Shown here piece after piece: positions 8,666 to 16,760 of a DNA stretch of 64,000 nt (position 1 is its first letter; each line of letters starts with the position of its first letter). The DNA is from an uncultured Gammaproteobacteria bacterium (lineage in GTDB: Bacteria > Pseudomonadota > Gammaproteobacteria > Arenicellales > JAANXG01). The position numbers and the translations under genes were made by a program. Location of the stretch: positions 82,732 to 146,731 of the forward strand of contig CAMYJT010000013.1 of the NCBI GenBank assembly GCA_947258785.1. The letters are read 5' to 3'. The notes beneath the pieces are model-generated. The model searched no databases. It had not been told where the DNA came from and was given only the letters and a program-made list of their open reading frames with translations.

Positions 8666-9109
8666 ATGCGTAAAATTTTTCTAGCACTGACTCTGGCGCT
8701 GTTGACGACGGGTGTCGACGCCGACACCGTAAAGTTAAAGAGTTACCAGGACCTGCTGACCGAGGCGAAGTCCCGGACGCGTTCTATCGATACCGGTCAA
8801 CTGCAGCGCTTGCTCGACGACAACCCGGAAGTGATTTTGATTGACGTCAGAATGCCGGGTGAAATCGAGAGCATGGGGTACATCGACGTCCCCCAGCAAA
8901 CTGTGATTCCACGGGGCTGGTTGGAGATGCGGATTGCCAATCATGTCCTTGAACGCGATACCACGATCGTGACCTACTGCGGCGCGGGACTCCGCAGCAC
9001 CCTGGCCGCGGATGCGCTGCAGCAGATGGGTTTCGCGGACGTGTGGAACTACGAGGAGGGGTTCCTGACCTGGAAGCAGCGGGGCTTGCCGGTGGCGGCG
9101 GGGAACTGA
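8666..9109 (+). CDS. Periplasmic rhodanese-like protein
   Basis: 147 residues. A signal peptide (about 1-19, MRKIFLALTLALLTTGVDA) is followed by a single rhodanese domain with VILIDVRMPGEIESMGYI, a catalytic-loop Cys in TYCGAGLRSTLAADALQQMG, and the closing GFADVWNYEEGFLTWKQRGLPV. An intact active-site Cys (about residue 111) means it can carry a persulfide. In a sulfur oxidiser it could shuttle sulfane sulfur in the periplasm. A GGAGG ribosome-binding site lies 7 bp before the ATG. The next gene downstream encodes a sulfur-globule-like repeat protein, which fits a role in sulfur handling. The specific donor is unknown. Confidence 0.88.
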   Translation: MRKIFLALTLALLTTGVDADTVKLKSYQDLLTEAKSRTRSIDTGQLQRLLDDNPEVILIDVRMPGEIESMGYIDVPQQTVIPRGWLEMRIANHVLERDTTIVTYCGAGLRSTLAADALQQMGFADVWNYEEGFLTWKQRGLPVAAGN

Positions 9110-9224
9110 CCGCACCCCGCAACCAGTGGTAAACGAAATCACGCACGCCAGTAGCTCGTTTGCTACCGTTGAGCGGGAAATGGCCTCCCTTGGCCTAATC
9201 GGGGGTTGGGCGGCTTTACATAGG

Positions 9225-9300
9225 AATTAGAATTCGTTAATATTCGAACTAATTAATATACTGTTGATTAAGTCGGATTTTATCTACCAACAATACTTGA
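9225..9300 (+). promoter_or_regulatory. AT-rich promoter region upstream of repeat protein
   Basis: A sharply AT-rich stretch in otherwise GC-rich DNA directly upstream of the 9315 gene. It contains TATACT at 9257-9262 as a possible -10 and several TTAAT repeats around TTCGAA that could bind a regulator. No good -35 match is seen 16-18 bp upstream. A strong or regulated promoter is inferred from composition and position only. Confidence 0.35.
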
Positions 9301-9314
9301 GAGGAGTAAGGCCT

Positions 9315-9986
9315 ATGTACAAGAAAGCTCTGCCATTCATCACGTTAGCGGTGAGTCTGTATCTGCCGCAGGGGTTTGCCGCCGAGCCGCAGACGCAGCA
9401 GGCGCCGGGCTATTCGGCACCGGCGGTCAACCCGTTCGATCCGTCGGCTTGGATGAGCGGTGGCCAGCCAACTGGCGGCGGCGCGTTCAACCCCTTTGAT
9501 GCGTCGAGCTGGGGCGGGGCCATGGGCACGCAGGCCATGGGCGGCATTGCTCCGGGTCAGCTCAATCTGGCGCATCCCGCCGGTTGGGCGACGTTTATGA
9601 ACCCAGGCGCCTACGCCGCGTTCATGAATCCCGCGACCTACGGCCAGTTCCTGTCGCCACAGTTCTACATGCAGTTCCTTAATCCCAACAACATGATGGC
9701 ATGGATGAATCCGGCAGCCTACGGCCCGTGGCTGAATCCGGGCACGTACATGCAGTGGATGAACCCGGCCGCCTACATGCCGTACATGAATCCCATGACC
9801 TACATGCAAGCGATGAATCCGGCCAGCTATATGGCGTTCATCAATCCCATGACTTACATGCAGTGGATGAATCCGGCGGCCTATGCCGTTCCGGGTCAGG
9901 CCGGCGCCAGCGGTGGGACTAATTGGTTCGACCCTTCTACTTGGAGCAACTTGATGCCCAACCCGCAGCAACCACAGGACAAGTAG
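9315..9986 (+). CDS. Exported tandem-repeat protein, sulfur-globule-protein-like
   Basis: 223 residues from the ATG at 9315, which has a GAGGAG ribosome-binding site; the in-frame codons upstream lack one. A signal peptide (about residues 1-23, ending GFAA before EPQTQQ) precedes Pro/Gly-rich sequence with NPFDPSAW and NPFDASSW. Then come eleven consecutive 9-residue repeats of the form (F/W/Y)MNPxxYMx (9594-9890) and a C-terminal NWFDPSTW. Met, Asn, Pro, Tyr and Trp dominate. Repetitive, aromatic-rich exported proteins of this size form the envelope of periplasmic sulfur globules in purple and colourless sulfur bacteria. The neighbouring periplasmic rhodanese fits that role. Assignment is by composition and architecture, not by a diagnostic motif; a structural surface protein is the alternative. 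Confidence 0.6.
   Translation: MYKKALPFITLAVSLYLPQGFAAEPQTQQAPGYSAPAVNPFDPSAWMSGGQPTGGGAFNPFDASSWGGAMGTQAMGGIAPGQLNLAHPAGWATFMNPGAYAAFMNPATYGQFLSPQFYMQFLNPNNMMAWMNPAAYGPWLNPGTYMQWMNPAAYMPYMNPMTYMQAMNPASYMAFINPMTYMQWMNPAAYAVPGQAGASGGTNWFDPSTWSNLMPNPQQPQDK
9594..9890 (+). repeat. Eleven tandem 27-bp coding repeats
   Basis: Perfect 27-bp periodicity encodes 9-residue units: FMNPGAYAA, FMNPATYGQ, FLSPQFYMQ, FLNPNNMMA, WMNPAAYGP, WLNPGTYMQ, WMNPAAYMP, YMNPMTYMQ, AMNPASYMA, FINPMTYMQ, WMNPAAYAV. Later units are more alike than early ones, which suggests recent duplication toward the 3' end. Confidence 0.9.
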
Positions 9987-10015
9987 CCCGCTTTAGCGCG
10001 ATCTGGTCAATCATC

Positions 10016-10039
10016 CAGGGCCGGCCGACGCTGGCCCTG
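10016..10039 (+). terminator. Possible hairpin after the repeat-protein gene
   Basis: CAGGGCC and GGCCCTG form a 7-bp stem around a 10-base loop, 30 bp after the stop at 9986. No T-run follows, so this is at best a weak or Rho-assisted terminator or mRNA 3'-end stabiliser. Confidence 0.3.
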
Positions 10040-10158
10040 TTGCTTGCGGATCAGCCCGCAACGCCGGCGCGGTCCCGCGCGCGGCCAGCACAGGTTTGGT
10101 TGCATCGAACAATGAGGTCGGCGTTTCGAATAACATCGAACAAACAGTGGAGCCAGTT

Positions 10159-10683
10159 ATGACCAATCCGTTTTTCCGTACTGTCATCGTCACCGGTGTA
10201 CTTGCCTGGTGCCTTTTAGGTTCGATCGCCCATGCGCAGGGACCAATGACGCCCCCGATGGCGGCACCCGGCATACCGCTGGGGGTTGGGCCCGGGATGG
10301 GCATGCCCATGGTTCCAGGCATGTACCCGCGAAGGGCCATGAATCCTTTGGCCACTTTGGACCTCACCCAGGCGCAACTCGACAAACTCGACGCAATTGG
10401 TAAACAGGCCCGGGCGGCGAGTGTGGACCTGATGACGAAGATTGGCGACGAACTTGTCGAGCTACGTTCGCTGATTGCTGCGGCGAGCCTCGACCCTGAA
10501 GAGATTGGATCGACGTATCAGAAGATCTTCAATATCCAGCGGCAGGTAATCGAAAGTTCGGTCGCCAGTTACAACAAACAGGTGGCAGTTCTCAATCCCG
10601 AACAGCTTAAGAAATGGAACGCTTTCCGGCAGCGGATAATCGCCAGGTGGCTGCCTCCCGCGGGATCCCCTGCGCAGAACTAG
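10159..10683 (+). CDS. Spy/CpxP-like periplasmic protein (LTxxQ family)
   Basis: 174 residues from the ATG at 10159. A signal peptide (about 1-28, ending IAHA before QGPM) is followed by a Met/Pro/Gly-rich segment (about 29-65, PMAAPGIPLGVGPGMGMPM). A helical domain then has LDLTQAQLDKLDAIGKQARA and LNPEQLKKWNAFRQR, two LTxxQ/LNPEQ elements typical of the Spy/CpxP/CnrX-type heavy-metal and envelope-stress sensors or chaperones. It lies in the same direction as the repeat protein 170 bp upstream. It may help fold or store that protein, but this is only positional inference. The open frame upstream of 10159 has no ribosome-binding site. Confidence 0.78.
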   Translation: MTNPFFRTVIVTGVLAWCLLGSIAHAQGPMTPPMAAPGIPLGVGPGMGMPMVPGMYPRRAMNPLATLDLTQAQLDKLDAIGKQARAASVDLMTKIGDELVELRSLIAAASLDPEEIGSTYQKIFNIQRQVIESSVASYNKQVAVLNPEQLKKWNAFRQRIIARWLPPAGSPAQN

Positions 10684-10777
10684 CCTGCTGAGCCTGACCT
10701 GCCTGGCGGGTATACGTGGGTTCATCAGCGCCCTGTGCGAGACATGCGGTCTTCAAATTGTGTGTTGGCACGGTTTG

Positions 10778-12799
10778 TCAATATATCTGCACCAAGCGCG
10801 GCGTATTGGTGCTGCCTGCATCCACCCGCAACACCACCAAACGATTACGGCCCCGGCGGAACGCGTGCTCCGGCAGCAGCGCTGAGAATTCGGCGGGACC
10901 GTCTGCGGTGTTTCGGTAGCTGCGGGTCACGGCCTCGATGCGGTCGTTGAGCGCCACGGCCAAGGTCTGATCGGCGGGGCCAGACACTCGGCCAACGACA
11001 TGCGCGGGCACAAAGGTTTGCGGTTTGACGTCCTTGTACAAGTTCGCATTAACCACGTCGGCCGTTGGGGTACGCTGCTGTTCGATGTTCAGGTCTGTGA
11101 GTCGTTGACCCAACAAGCGCTTTGCCGTCAGCTCCTTGCCCGGGTCAGTCCGCCATTGACTGCGCGTGTGATTGCCGGGCACCATGAGGTCGGCCGGAAA
11201 TTGCCACTCACGCCATCCGTCGAAGGCGAGTTTTTCTGCTTTCTCAGGACCTCCAAACGGCGACCGCCCGTCCACGAACCCGGGCGAGATACCTCCAATG
11301 ACATCGACGATCGCCGGGAGGACGTCAATCAGTTCTACGTTGCGATCGCTGATCACGCCACGTTCCTGTCCGGGACGCTTGACGAACAGTGGCACACCGA
11401 CGATATCCCGCTGGTTGGTGTGGGTAATGCCGCGACGCAATTCGTTTTCCCGGATGGCGACACCATGATCTGCAGTAATGATGATCAGCGCCTTGTCGTA
11501 TAGGTTCTGTCTGCGAAGGCGCCCGACAAGATCGCCCACGATGCGATCCACGAACTGAACTTGAAGCACAAACCGCTGCTTCGCTTCCGCCACGGCCAGA
11601 GGATCGTCAGACCACACATCCAGATTGTTGTGTTTGTTGATGCCCCGGATAATGGCATGACGGTAATAGATTGTCCCGGATGGAAAATACTCATATGGCA
11701 TGTGCGGCAAATTGGAATGCATGAAATATAGTGTCGGCTCCGGAGAAGCCTTGATCGATTCAATAAACTCATTCGCCTGCCGGTGGCGACCGTATTTGTC
11801 CAGATCTGCTGCCCGTTCATCTATTCTGAATATGCCGAAGTCAGCCCACGCCTGGTTGATGGGCGGCAGTTTGGCGCGCCACAGTGGAGGCGTCGCAATA
11901 TGCATGTAAACGCTCGCCAAATCCAAGATCAGGCGACGCACAGCCTTTAAGGTAGTGCCGTGCGATGGCCGCGAACAAACATCCGCAGGGCAAAGATCGG
12001 TGAGTGGTTCGGAAACACGCATTTGGTACCAACCCGACAACAGCGTGAACAGGTTGTCCGGGTATTCCTTTGCCGTCGGAGCCCGCACCCGGCCGGGTTC
12101 CTTATAGCGTCCGGTCAGGATAGCCGGCAGTGCCCACTCGGTTCTCGTGTCTACCGTCGTGGTGTTGCGAAACCAGTAGCTCCCGGCAGCCAGTTTCGAA
12201 AAATTGGGAAATCGGTTGGCATCAATCGATTCCCCGCCATCGGTGAGTACCGAAGTCGGCAACTCATCGAAGACGACCATCACGATCGGAGGTGGCGGGT
12301 GAGAAAACGTCTGTGTGAATTTTGAGATCTTCGCCGGTGGATTCAGAAACTTGGACACCGGTTCGGTGAACAGGAATACCGCTGGAAAGATCACAATTGA
12401 CGGGACCAGAACGGTCACCACCGATTGTCCAACTCGAGTCTTCAGGTATCCCCATAACAGAGCGGACCAGATTAATAGGCCTGCGGCCCCGGCCGTGGCC
12501 GATGACACGCCCCCCACTCGCCAGACGGCCGCGAACACGGTAAGCGCCAATAGCGCACCGGCGAGGAATTGATGAAGCACGGCCGCCGTGCGTCGGTGGC
12601 ATGCAGCTACCAGCCACTCAAATCCCCACAACAGGGCGGGGAGGCCCACGCTCAATAGCACTGCCAATATGACAATCTGTGGGCCGGTGAGGTGATGGGC
12701 GGACAGGAATGTCGGATAGCGGCCGATCAAGTCGTAGAGCGGTTGCGCAACCGCGAAGCCCCACAAAACACAGGTGTGCAGCCCGAGGGTCGGTTTCAT
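10778..12799 (-). CDS. Membrane-anchored sulfatase / phosphoethanolamine-transferase-like hydrolase
   Basis: About 673 residues from the ATG at 12799. The N-terminal part has several membrane helices (roughly residues 5-150, with QIVILAVLLSVGLPALLWG and FLAGALLALTVFAAVW). It is followed by an alkaline-phosphatase/sulfatase-superfamily domain with metal-binding PIVMVVFDELP, a nucleophile-type segment WFRNTTTVDTRTEWALPAIL, LYFMHSNLPHMPYEYFPSG and IIITADHGVAI. The catalytic residue would be Thr/Ser near RNTTT, not a formylglycine Cys, since no C/S-x-P-x-R motif is seen. That points to a lipoteichoic-synthase-like or phosphate-transfer enzyme acting on periplasmic glycans or lipids. It is divergent from the small membrane-protein/methyltransferase pair. 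Confidence 0.8.
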   Translation of the reverse strand: MKPTLGLHTCVLWGFAVAQPLYDLIGRYPTFLSAHHLTGPQIVILAVLLSVGLPALLWGFEWLVAACHRRTAAVLHQFLAGALLALTVFAAVWRVGGVSSATAGAAGLLIWSALLWGYLKTRVGQSVVTVLVPSIVIFPAVFLFTEPVSKFLNPPAKISKFTQTFSHPPPPIVMVVFDELPTSVLTDGGESIDANRFPNFSKLAAGSYWFRNTTTVDTRTEWALPAILTGRYKEPGRVRAPTAKEYPDNLFTLLSGWYQMRVSEPLTDLCPADVCSRPSHGTTLKAVRRLILDLASVYMHIATPPLWRAKLPPINQAWADFGIFRIDERAADLDKYGRHRQANEFIESIKASPEPTLYFMHSNLPHMPYEYFPSGTIYYRHAIIRGINKHNNLDVWSDDPLAVAEAKQRFVLQVQFVDRIVGDLVGRLRRQNLYDKALIIITADHGVAIRENELRRGITHTNQRDIVGVPLFVKRPGQERGVISDRNVELIDVLPAIVDVIGGISPGFVDGRSPFGGPEKAEKLAFDGWREWQFPADLMVPGNHTRSQWRTDPGKELTAKRLLGQRLTDLNIEQQRTPTADVVNANLYKDVKPQTFVPAHVVGRVSGPADQTLAVALNDRIEAVTRSYRNTADGPAEFSALLPEHAFRRGRNRLVVLRVDAGSTNTPRLVQIY

Positions 12800-12900
12800 G
12801 AGTGGAACGGGACGACGGATAACATTTGGTGTTGATTTTACAAAAATATTACAATCCACCGTGTCATTGCCAATCCACACCGTTTGGGGAATCCACGCCA

Positions 12901-13137
12901 ATGAGTTACACACGAGTATTGATGCCGGTCACCGTGATGATCGCCCTGTTCAACGGGCCCGCCTGGGCTTATATGGATCCGGGCAGTGGCAGCCTGTTGC
13001 TGCAGATCATACTCGGTGGGCTCGCGGGCCTGGCAGTCGCCGGCAAACTGTTCTGGCACCGGATTCTGGTGATGTTTGGTGTGCGGCGGGAACGACGGGA
13101 ACTGGACTCCGAACCGGCAAACGCCGACGACGCTTGA
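12901..13137 (+). CDS. Small conserved membrane protein of the sulfatase cassette
   Basis: 78 residues from the ATG at 12901. A signal-like first helix (VLMPVTVMIALFNGPAWA) is followed by YMDPGSGSLLLQIILGGLAG, a second helix, then KLFWHRILVMFG and a charged tail. The AYMDPGSGSxxxQ...KxxWxR pattern is a recurrent small family found beside membrane sulfatases and the methyltransferase that follows. Exact function is unknown; an inner-membrane adaptor is plausible. It lies 40 bp upstream of the methyltransferase and opposite the sulfatase. Confidence 0.7.
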   Translation: MSYTRVLMPVTVMIALFNGPAWAYMDPGSGSLLLQIILGGLAGLAVAGKLFWHRILVMFGVRRERRELDSEPANADDA

Positions 13138-13177
13138 CTGACCACGGACCGCCTCACCGGTTCCGCTGTCCCCGCCG

Positions 13178-14587
13178 ATGAAGGAAATGCGCGCGGAACC
13201 CGGTTCCTTCCGGGACCGGCAGGGGCGTGTTTTTTACATTGGCAACCAAGTTTTCCGCGGTTTGAGCCCAACAGCCCTGGCGGAGTGGGAGGCCCTGTCA
13301 CGCACCCGGTTTTTTAATGTGGCCATGTCGCAGGGCCATGTCGTGGCGACGGAGCGTGTCGATCCGGATCGGTTTGCCTCGGCCCCGCGGGACCTGCAAG
13401 GCTGGGCTGGTTATCTGACCCACACACCCATTTCGTTCGTGAGTTACCCGTACGAATGGTCGTTCAGCATGTTGAAGGACGCGGCCCTGCTGCATCTGAA
13501 CCTGCTCGCCCAGGCACTGCAGGAAGAGTTCATCTTGAAAGACGCTTCCTCATTCAACATCCAGTGGCGGGGTGCGCAGCCGGTCTTCATTGACATCCCG
13601 TCATTCGAGCGCTGGTCACCGGGTGAACCGTGGTCGGGATACCGGCAGTTCTGCCAATTGTTTCTTTATCCACTGATGCTGCAGGCATACAAGGACATCA
13701 GCTTTCGGCCGTGGTTGCGGGGACGCATCGACGGCGTGGAGCCGGACACGATGGCCAATCTGTTCCACGGCTGCGCCCGGTTCAAGCGGGGCGTACTCGC
13801 TCATGTGGTCCTGCAGGCGAAATTGCAGGCCAAGGCAGGTGACACGAAACGTAACGTCCGATCCGACCTCAAACGTGCGGGATTTAACAAGACGATGATC
13901 GAAGCCAATGTCAAGCGGCTGCACCGGTTTGTGGAGCGGCTCACCTGGCGGGCGTCACGATCCCAGTGGTCCCACTACACCGATCTTGACCACTACGCAG
14001 GGCAGGAAAAGCAGGCTAAGGCCGATTTCGTCCGCCGAGTCGCCGCCACCAAGCGCTGGGCGATGGTGTGGGACATCGGTGCCAATACCGGTGAGTTTAC
14101 CCGCCTGGTCGCCGAGTACGCTGACTGCGTCGTGGCCATGGATGCGGATGAGCTGGCCATCGAGCGCTTGTACGGGGCGCTGAGAGAGCAACGCGACTCG
14201 CGTATTCTTCCGCTGCTTGTCGACCTGGCCGACGCCTCGCCGGCCCTGGGTTGGCGAGGCTTGGAACGTAAAAGCCTCACCCAGCGGCGCTTGCCCCAAC
14301 TGACCTTGTGTCTGGCGTTGATCCACCATATCGTCATTGGCGCAAACATACCGTTGACGGAATTCATCGGCTGGTTGGCGGGGTTGAACAGCGCGCTGAT
14401 TATCGAGTTCGTGGATAAGCAGGATCCAATGGTGCAGCAGCTGCTGCGCAACAAGGATGACGTCTACGACGACTACGATGAAGACGTTTTCAGGACGGCG
14501 TTGGCCGGTTCGTTTAAGATTGCAGAGACACAAACGCTTGGCACCAGCCGAAGGACGCTGTACTTTGCGAGACCGAACCACGGATAG
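13178..14587 (+). CDS. Class I SAM-dependent methyltransferase with large N-terminal domain
   Basis: 469 residues. The N-terminal half (about 1-270) is not a standard methyltransferase fold; it contains GRVFYIGNQVFRGLSP and WRGAQPVFIDIPSFE. The C-terminal half has the SAM-binding motif I VWDIGANTGEFTRLVAEY (about 291-308), the acidic motif VVAMDADELAIERLY, and CLALIHHIVIGANIPL in the post-II region. The substrate is not evident. It lies next to the small AYMDPGSGS protein and the divergent sulfatase, which suggests a shared job in modifying an envelope glycan or lipid. No terminator follows; a degenerate inverted-repeat remnant lies just downstream. Confidence 0.8.
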   Translation: MKEMRAEPGSFRDRQGRVFYIGNQVFRGLSPTALAEWEALSRTRFFNVAMSQGHVVATERVDPDRFASAPRDLQGWAGYLTHTPISFVSYPYEWSFSMLKDAALLHLNLLAQALQEEFILKDASSFNIQWRGAQPVFIDIPSFERWSPGEPWSGYRQFCQLFLYPLMLQAYKDISFRPWLRGRIDGVEPDTMANLFHGCARFKRGVLAHVVLQAKLQAKAGDTKRNVRSDLKRAGFNKTMIEANVKRLHRFVERLTWRASRSQWSHYTDLDHYAGQEKQAKADFVRRVAATKRWAMVWDIGANTGEFTRLVAEYADCVVAMDADELAIERLYGALREQRDSRILPLLVDLADASPALGWRGLERKSLTQRRLPQLTLCLALIHHIVIGANIPLTEFIGWLAGLNSALIIEFVDKQDPMVQQLLRNKDDVYDDYDEDVFRTALAGSFKIAETQTLGTSRRTLYFARPNHG

Positions 14588-14599
14588 ACGGCTTTCCCA

Positions 14600-14648
14600 C
14601 CCGTTTCGTTCGCCGCTATCCAGGGTCTTTGATGCAATGTTCGGACTG
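14600..14648 (+). repeat. Degenerate right-end remnant of the inverted-repeat family
   Basis: TTCGCCGCTATCCAGGGTCT followed by TTGATGCAATGTTCGGACTG aligns without gaps to the right end of copy 4 at about 28 of 40 positions. The left end is not found. The stop codon of the hypothetical gene on the minus strand (14616-14618) lies inside it. Confidence 0.4.
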
Positions 14649-15026
14649 AGCGAGGGTCACGTGTACGCCAAATAGATTCTGACACTGAGTTGACGACGAG
14701 TGACCGTCTTCGCGGGCAATTAAACCGGCACACACCTCGAGGCAAAGTTGTTTGCGCTCACCTCGTTCGAGCAGTTCGTCCACTATGCCGTGGATCGCAA
14801 TTCCGCCGTCACGGCAGCGGGGATTAAAGCACGGGATAATCTTATCGATGTAGTCGTTTAGAATATACCGCCGCTGGGAACTCGGTCGGTTCGTTCCGGG
14901 ACCGCCTTCCCGGATGTCGACGGTCACGACGATCGCCTGGAGCCGGTTCGGGGGTGGTTCCGGCTGCTCGCTACCGCCGGGCAAGGGACCTCGACGTCTT
15001 CCTTCGGGCCAAGCATCTTCAGCCAT
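14616..15026 (-). CDS. Hypothetical protein with paired cysteines
   Basis: 136 residues from the ATG at 15026, preceded by GAGGAA at a good distance. An earlier in-frame ATG (15047) overlaps the upstream stop codon and lacks a site. After a Pro/Gly-rich start comes LQAIVVTVDIREGGPG, YILNDYIDKIIPCFNPRCRDGGIAI, and LCLEVCAGLIARED followed by a Thr-Gln-Cys. The spaced cysteines (CFNPRC and later two more) might bind metal. I do not recognise a family. Codon-by-codon it looks coding, and it follows a 40-residue membrane peptide, so the two probably form a small operon. Confidence 0.55.
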   Translation of the reverse strand: MAEDAWPEGRRRGPLPGGSEQPEPPPNRLQAIVVTVDIREGGPGTNRPSSQRRYILNDYIDKIIPCFNPRCRDGGIAIHGIVDELLERGERKQLCLEVCAGLIAREDGHSSSTQCQNLFGVHVTLAQSEHCIKDPG

Positions 15027-15037
15027 TAAACGTTTCC

Positions 15038-15160
15038 TCAACCCCATAGCACGTACCCGACTACAAGCCCCGGCACGAAGCCGATCGAGAACAGGAAGCT
15101 GTAATAGACAACGCTCCGCAGGACGGAGTCCTCGCCATACGCACAGGAACTCGTATTCAT
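15038..15160 (-). CDS. 40-residue single-helix membrane peptide
   Basis: MNTSSCAYGEDSVLRSVVYY is followed by a hydrophobic stretch ending GYVLWG and a TGA. One membrane helix covers about residues 16-38. The stop lies 11 bp before the ATG of the downstream hypothetical gene, whose ribosome-binding site begins in the stop codon (TGAGGAA). The tight spacing supports co-translation and reality of both. No family is recognised. Confidence 0.5.
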   Translation of the reverse strand: MNTSSCAYGEDSVLRSVVYYSFLFSIGFVPGLVVGYVLWG

Positions 15161-15257
15161 GGCCGCACCCTCTTATCCAATCAGTTGGAGAAATTGCAGA
15201 CTATGGTCCCACGTATGTGGTTGAGGATTAGTTTAAAGTCTCAATATTAAGGGACGA

Positions 15258-16760
15258 TTAACCGGCCCACGCCGCAGCGACAGGACGGTCGTTGTTACCG
15301 GCGTCGGCCAACGTGCGGCCGGCCGTTTTGCCGGGCCCGGAAATACAGGCCGGCAACGATACCAGAACGCACAGACCGCTGTGTTCCGCAGGCTGGTCCA
15401 TGGAGATTGCGCCGTCGTGCAAGTCGACGACGCGTTTCACGATCGACAATCCAAGGCCGGTCCCGTAGGTGTCCAGTTTGGAACGCCGGTGAAATCGGTC
15501 GAACACCCGGTCCTGGTCGGCGATGGGGATACCCGGTCCCTCGTCCGTTATCGTGATAAACCATGTGTTCTGCCGTAGCTTGAGCGCCACCGATACCTTG
15601 GTGTCAGCAGGACTGTAACGGATTGCGTTGTCAACGAGATTACGGAACAGGATATAGATGGCCTCTGCATTGGCGTGGGTCGGGCAATTCCCATCCATCC
15701 CACCCGCCGACACAAGCGTGATGGATTTTTCTTTGGCCGCAGGACACAGATCGGCCAGTACGGTGCGCAGAACGTCGCCGAGGTCCACAACCTGATCGGC
15801 GACCAGCGCGGATTCGTCCAGCCGTGACAGGGTGAGTAATTGATTGACCAGGTGACTGGCGCGATCAACTCCTTCGACGATATGGGTAAGTGCGCGCATG
15901 CGCTCGCCCCCATTGCGCGCACCGATCGCCACTTCGGCATGCGCCCTGAGGCCGGCCAGCGGTGTGCGCAGTTCATGGGCGGCGTCACCGATGAAACGCC
16001 GTTCGGTGTCGATCTTTTGCTCGAGCGTTTCCAGCAGGCTATTCAGCTCCCCGATTAAAGGTTTCACTTCATCGGGGGCGTAGGGGGCGTGGATTCGCGT
16101 CAGATTCTCCGGGTCTCGCTCGTGCACCTGGGACGCCAGGCGGCGCAGCGGGGTCAGGCCCCGCCCGACGGCGATCCAGATCAACAACATAACGACCGGC
16201 AATCCCAGAATTACGGGGTAGAGCGTTTTCACGATGACGTGCTGGGTAAGATGGTCCCTGGGCCGGTACGGCTCTCCCGCTCGGATCGTCAGTCCCTGAG
16301 ATTCGTCTACGAAAGAATAGGTACGCCATGCCTCGCCGTTCAAGAACGCGTCCGTAAATCCATTGGTTTGTTCGGCGAGAGGAAACAAGGGCGCGTTTTT
16401 CGAGTGCAGCACCAGCTCACCGTCCTTGTTCCAGACCTGCACGACCAGGTTTTTCTTGTACCGATCCTGCTGCGCCTGCCTGTCGCCGCTTACCTGTGGC
16501 GAGGCACGCTCCGGCCGCGCGTCGGCGAACGGCACTCCCAGCAGTGTGCGTGCCGCCACGCGGGCTGATTGTTCGAGCTGGGTGTCGAACAACGCGCGTA
16601 CTTCGTATTTTGCACCGTAATACGTAGCCCCGATGACAAGTGTCCAGATGACTACAATGGCGAGTGTCAACACCAGTGACAGGCGCAGGCGTATCGAACC
16701 GCGCCTACTGGTCTTTCTGGTCGATGATGTATCCGATTCCCCGGATGGTCTGTATAACAT
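15258..16760 (-). CDS. QseC/PmrB-type sensor histidine kinase
   Basis: 500 residues. A first membrane helix (about 29-49, LVLTLAIVVIWTLVIGATYY), a periplasmic sensor region (about 50-180), a second helix (YPVILGLPVVMLLIWIAVG) and a HAMP-like linker (PLRRLASQVHERDPENL) come first. Then the kinase core: H-box RRFIGDAAHELRTPLAGLRA, N-box LFRNLVDNAIRYSP, G1 ITDEGPGIPI and G2 GTGLGLSIV. All catalytic boxes are intact. The start ATG at 16760 overlaps the response-regulator gene by 56 bp, a coupling typical of such pairs. The ligand is unknown; QseC and PmrB relatives respond to metals, pH or small signals. Confidence 0.9.
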   Translation of the reverse strand: MLYRPSGESDTSSTRKTSRRGSIRLRLSLVLTLAIVVIWTLVIGATYYGAKYEVRALFDTQLEQSARVAARTLLGVPFADARPERASPQVSGDRQAQQDRYKKNLVVQVWNKDGELVLHSKNAPLFPLAEQTNGFTDAFLNGEAWRTYSFVDESQGLTIRAGEPYRPRDHLTQHVIVKTLYPVILGLPVVMLLIWIAVGRGLTPLRRLASQVHERDPENLTRIHAPYAPDEVKPLIGELNSLLETLEQKIDTERRFIGDAAHELRTPLAGLRAHAEVAIGARNGGERMRALTHIVEGVDRASHLVNQLLTLSRLDESALVADQVVDLGDVLRTVLADLCPAAKEKSITLVSAGGMDGNCPTHANAEAIYILFRNLVDNAIRYSPADTKVSVALKLRQNTWFITITDEGPGIPIADQDRVFDRFHRRSKLDTYGTGLGLSIVKRVVDLHDGAISMDQPAEHSGLCVLVSLPACISGPGKTAGRTLADAGNNDRPVAAAWAG

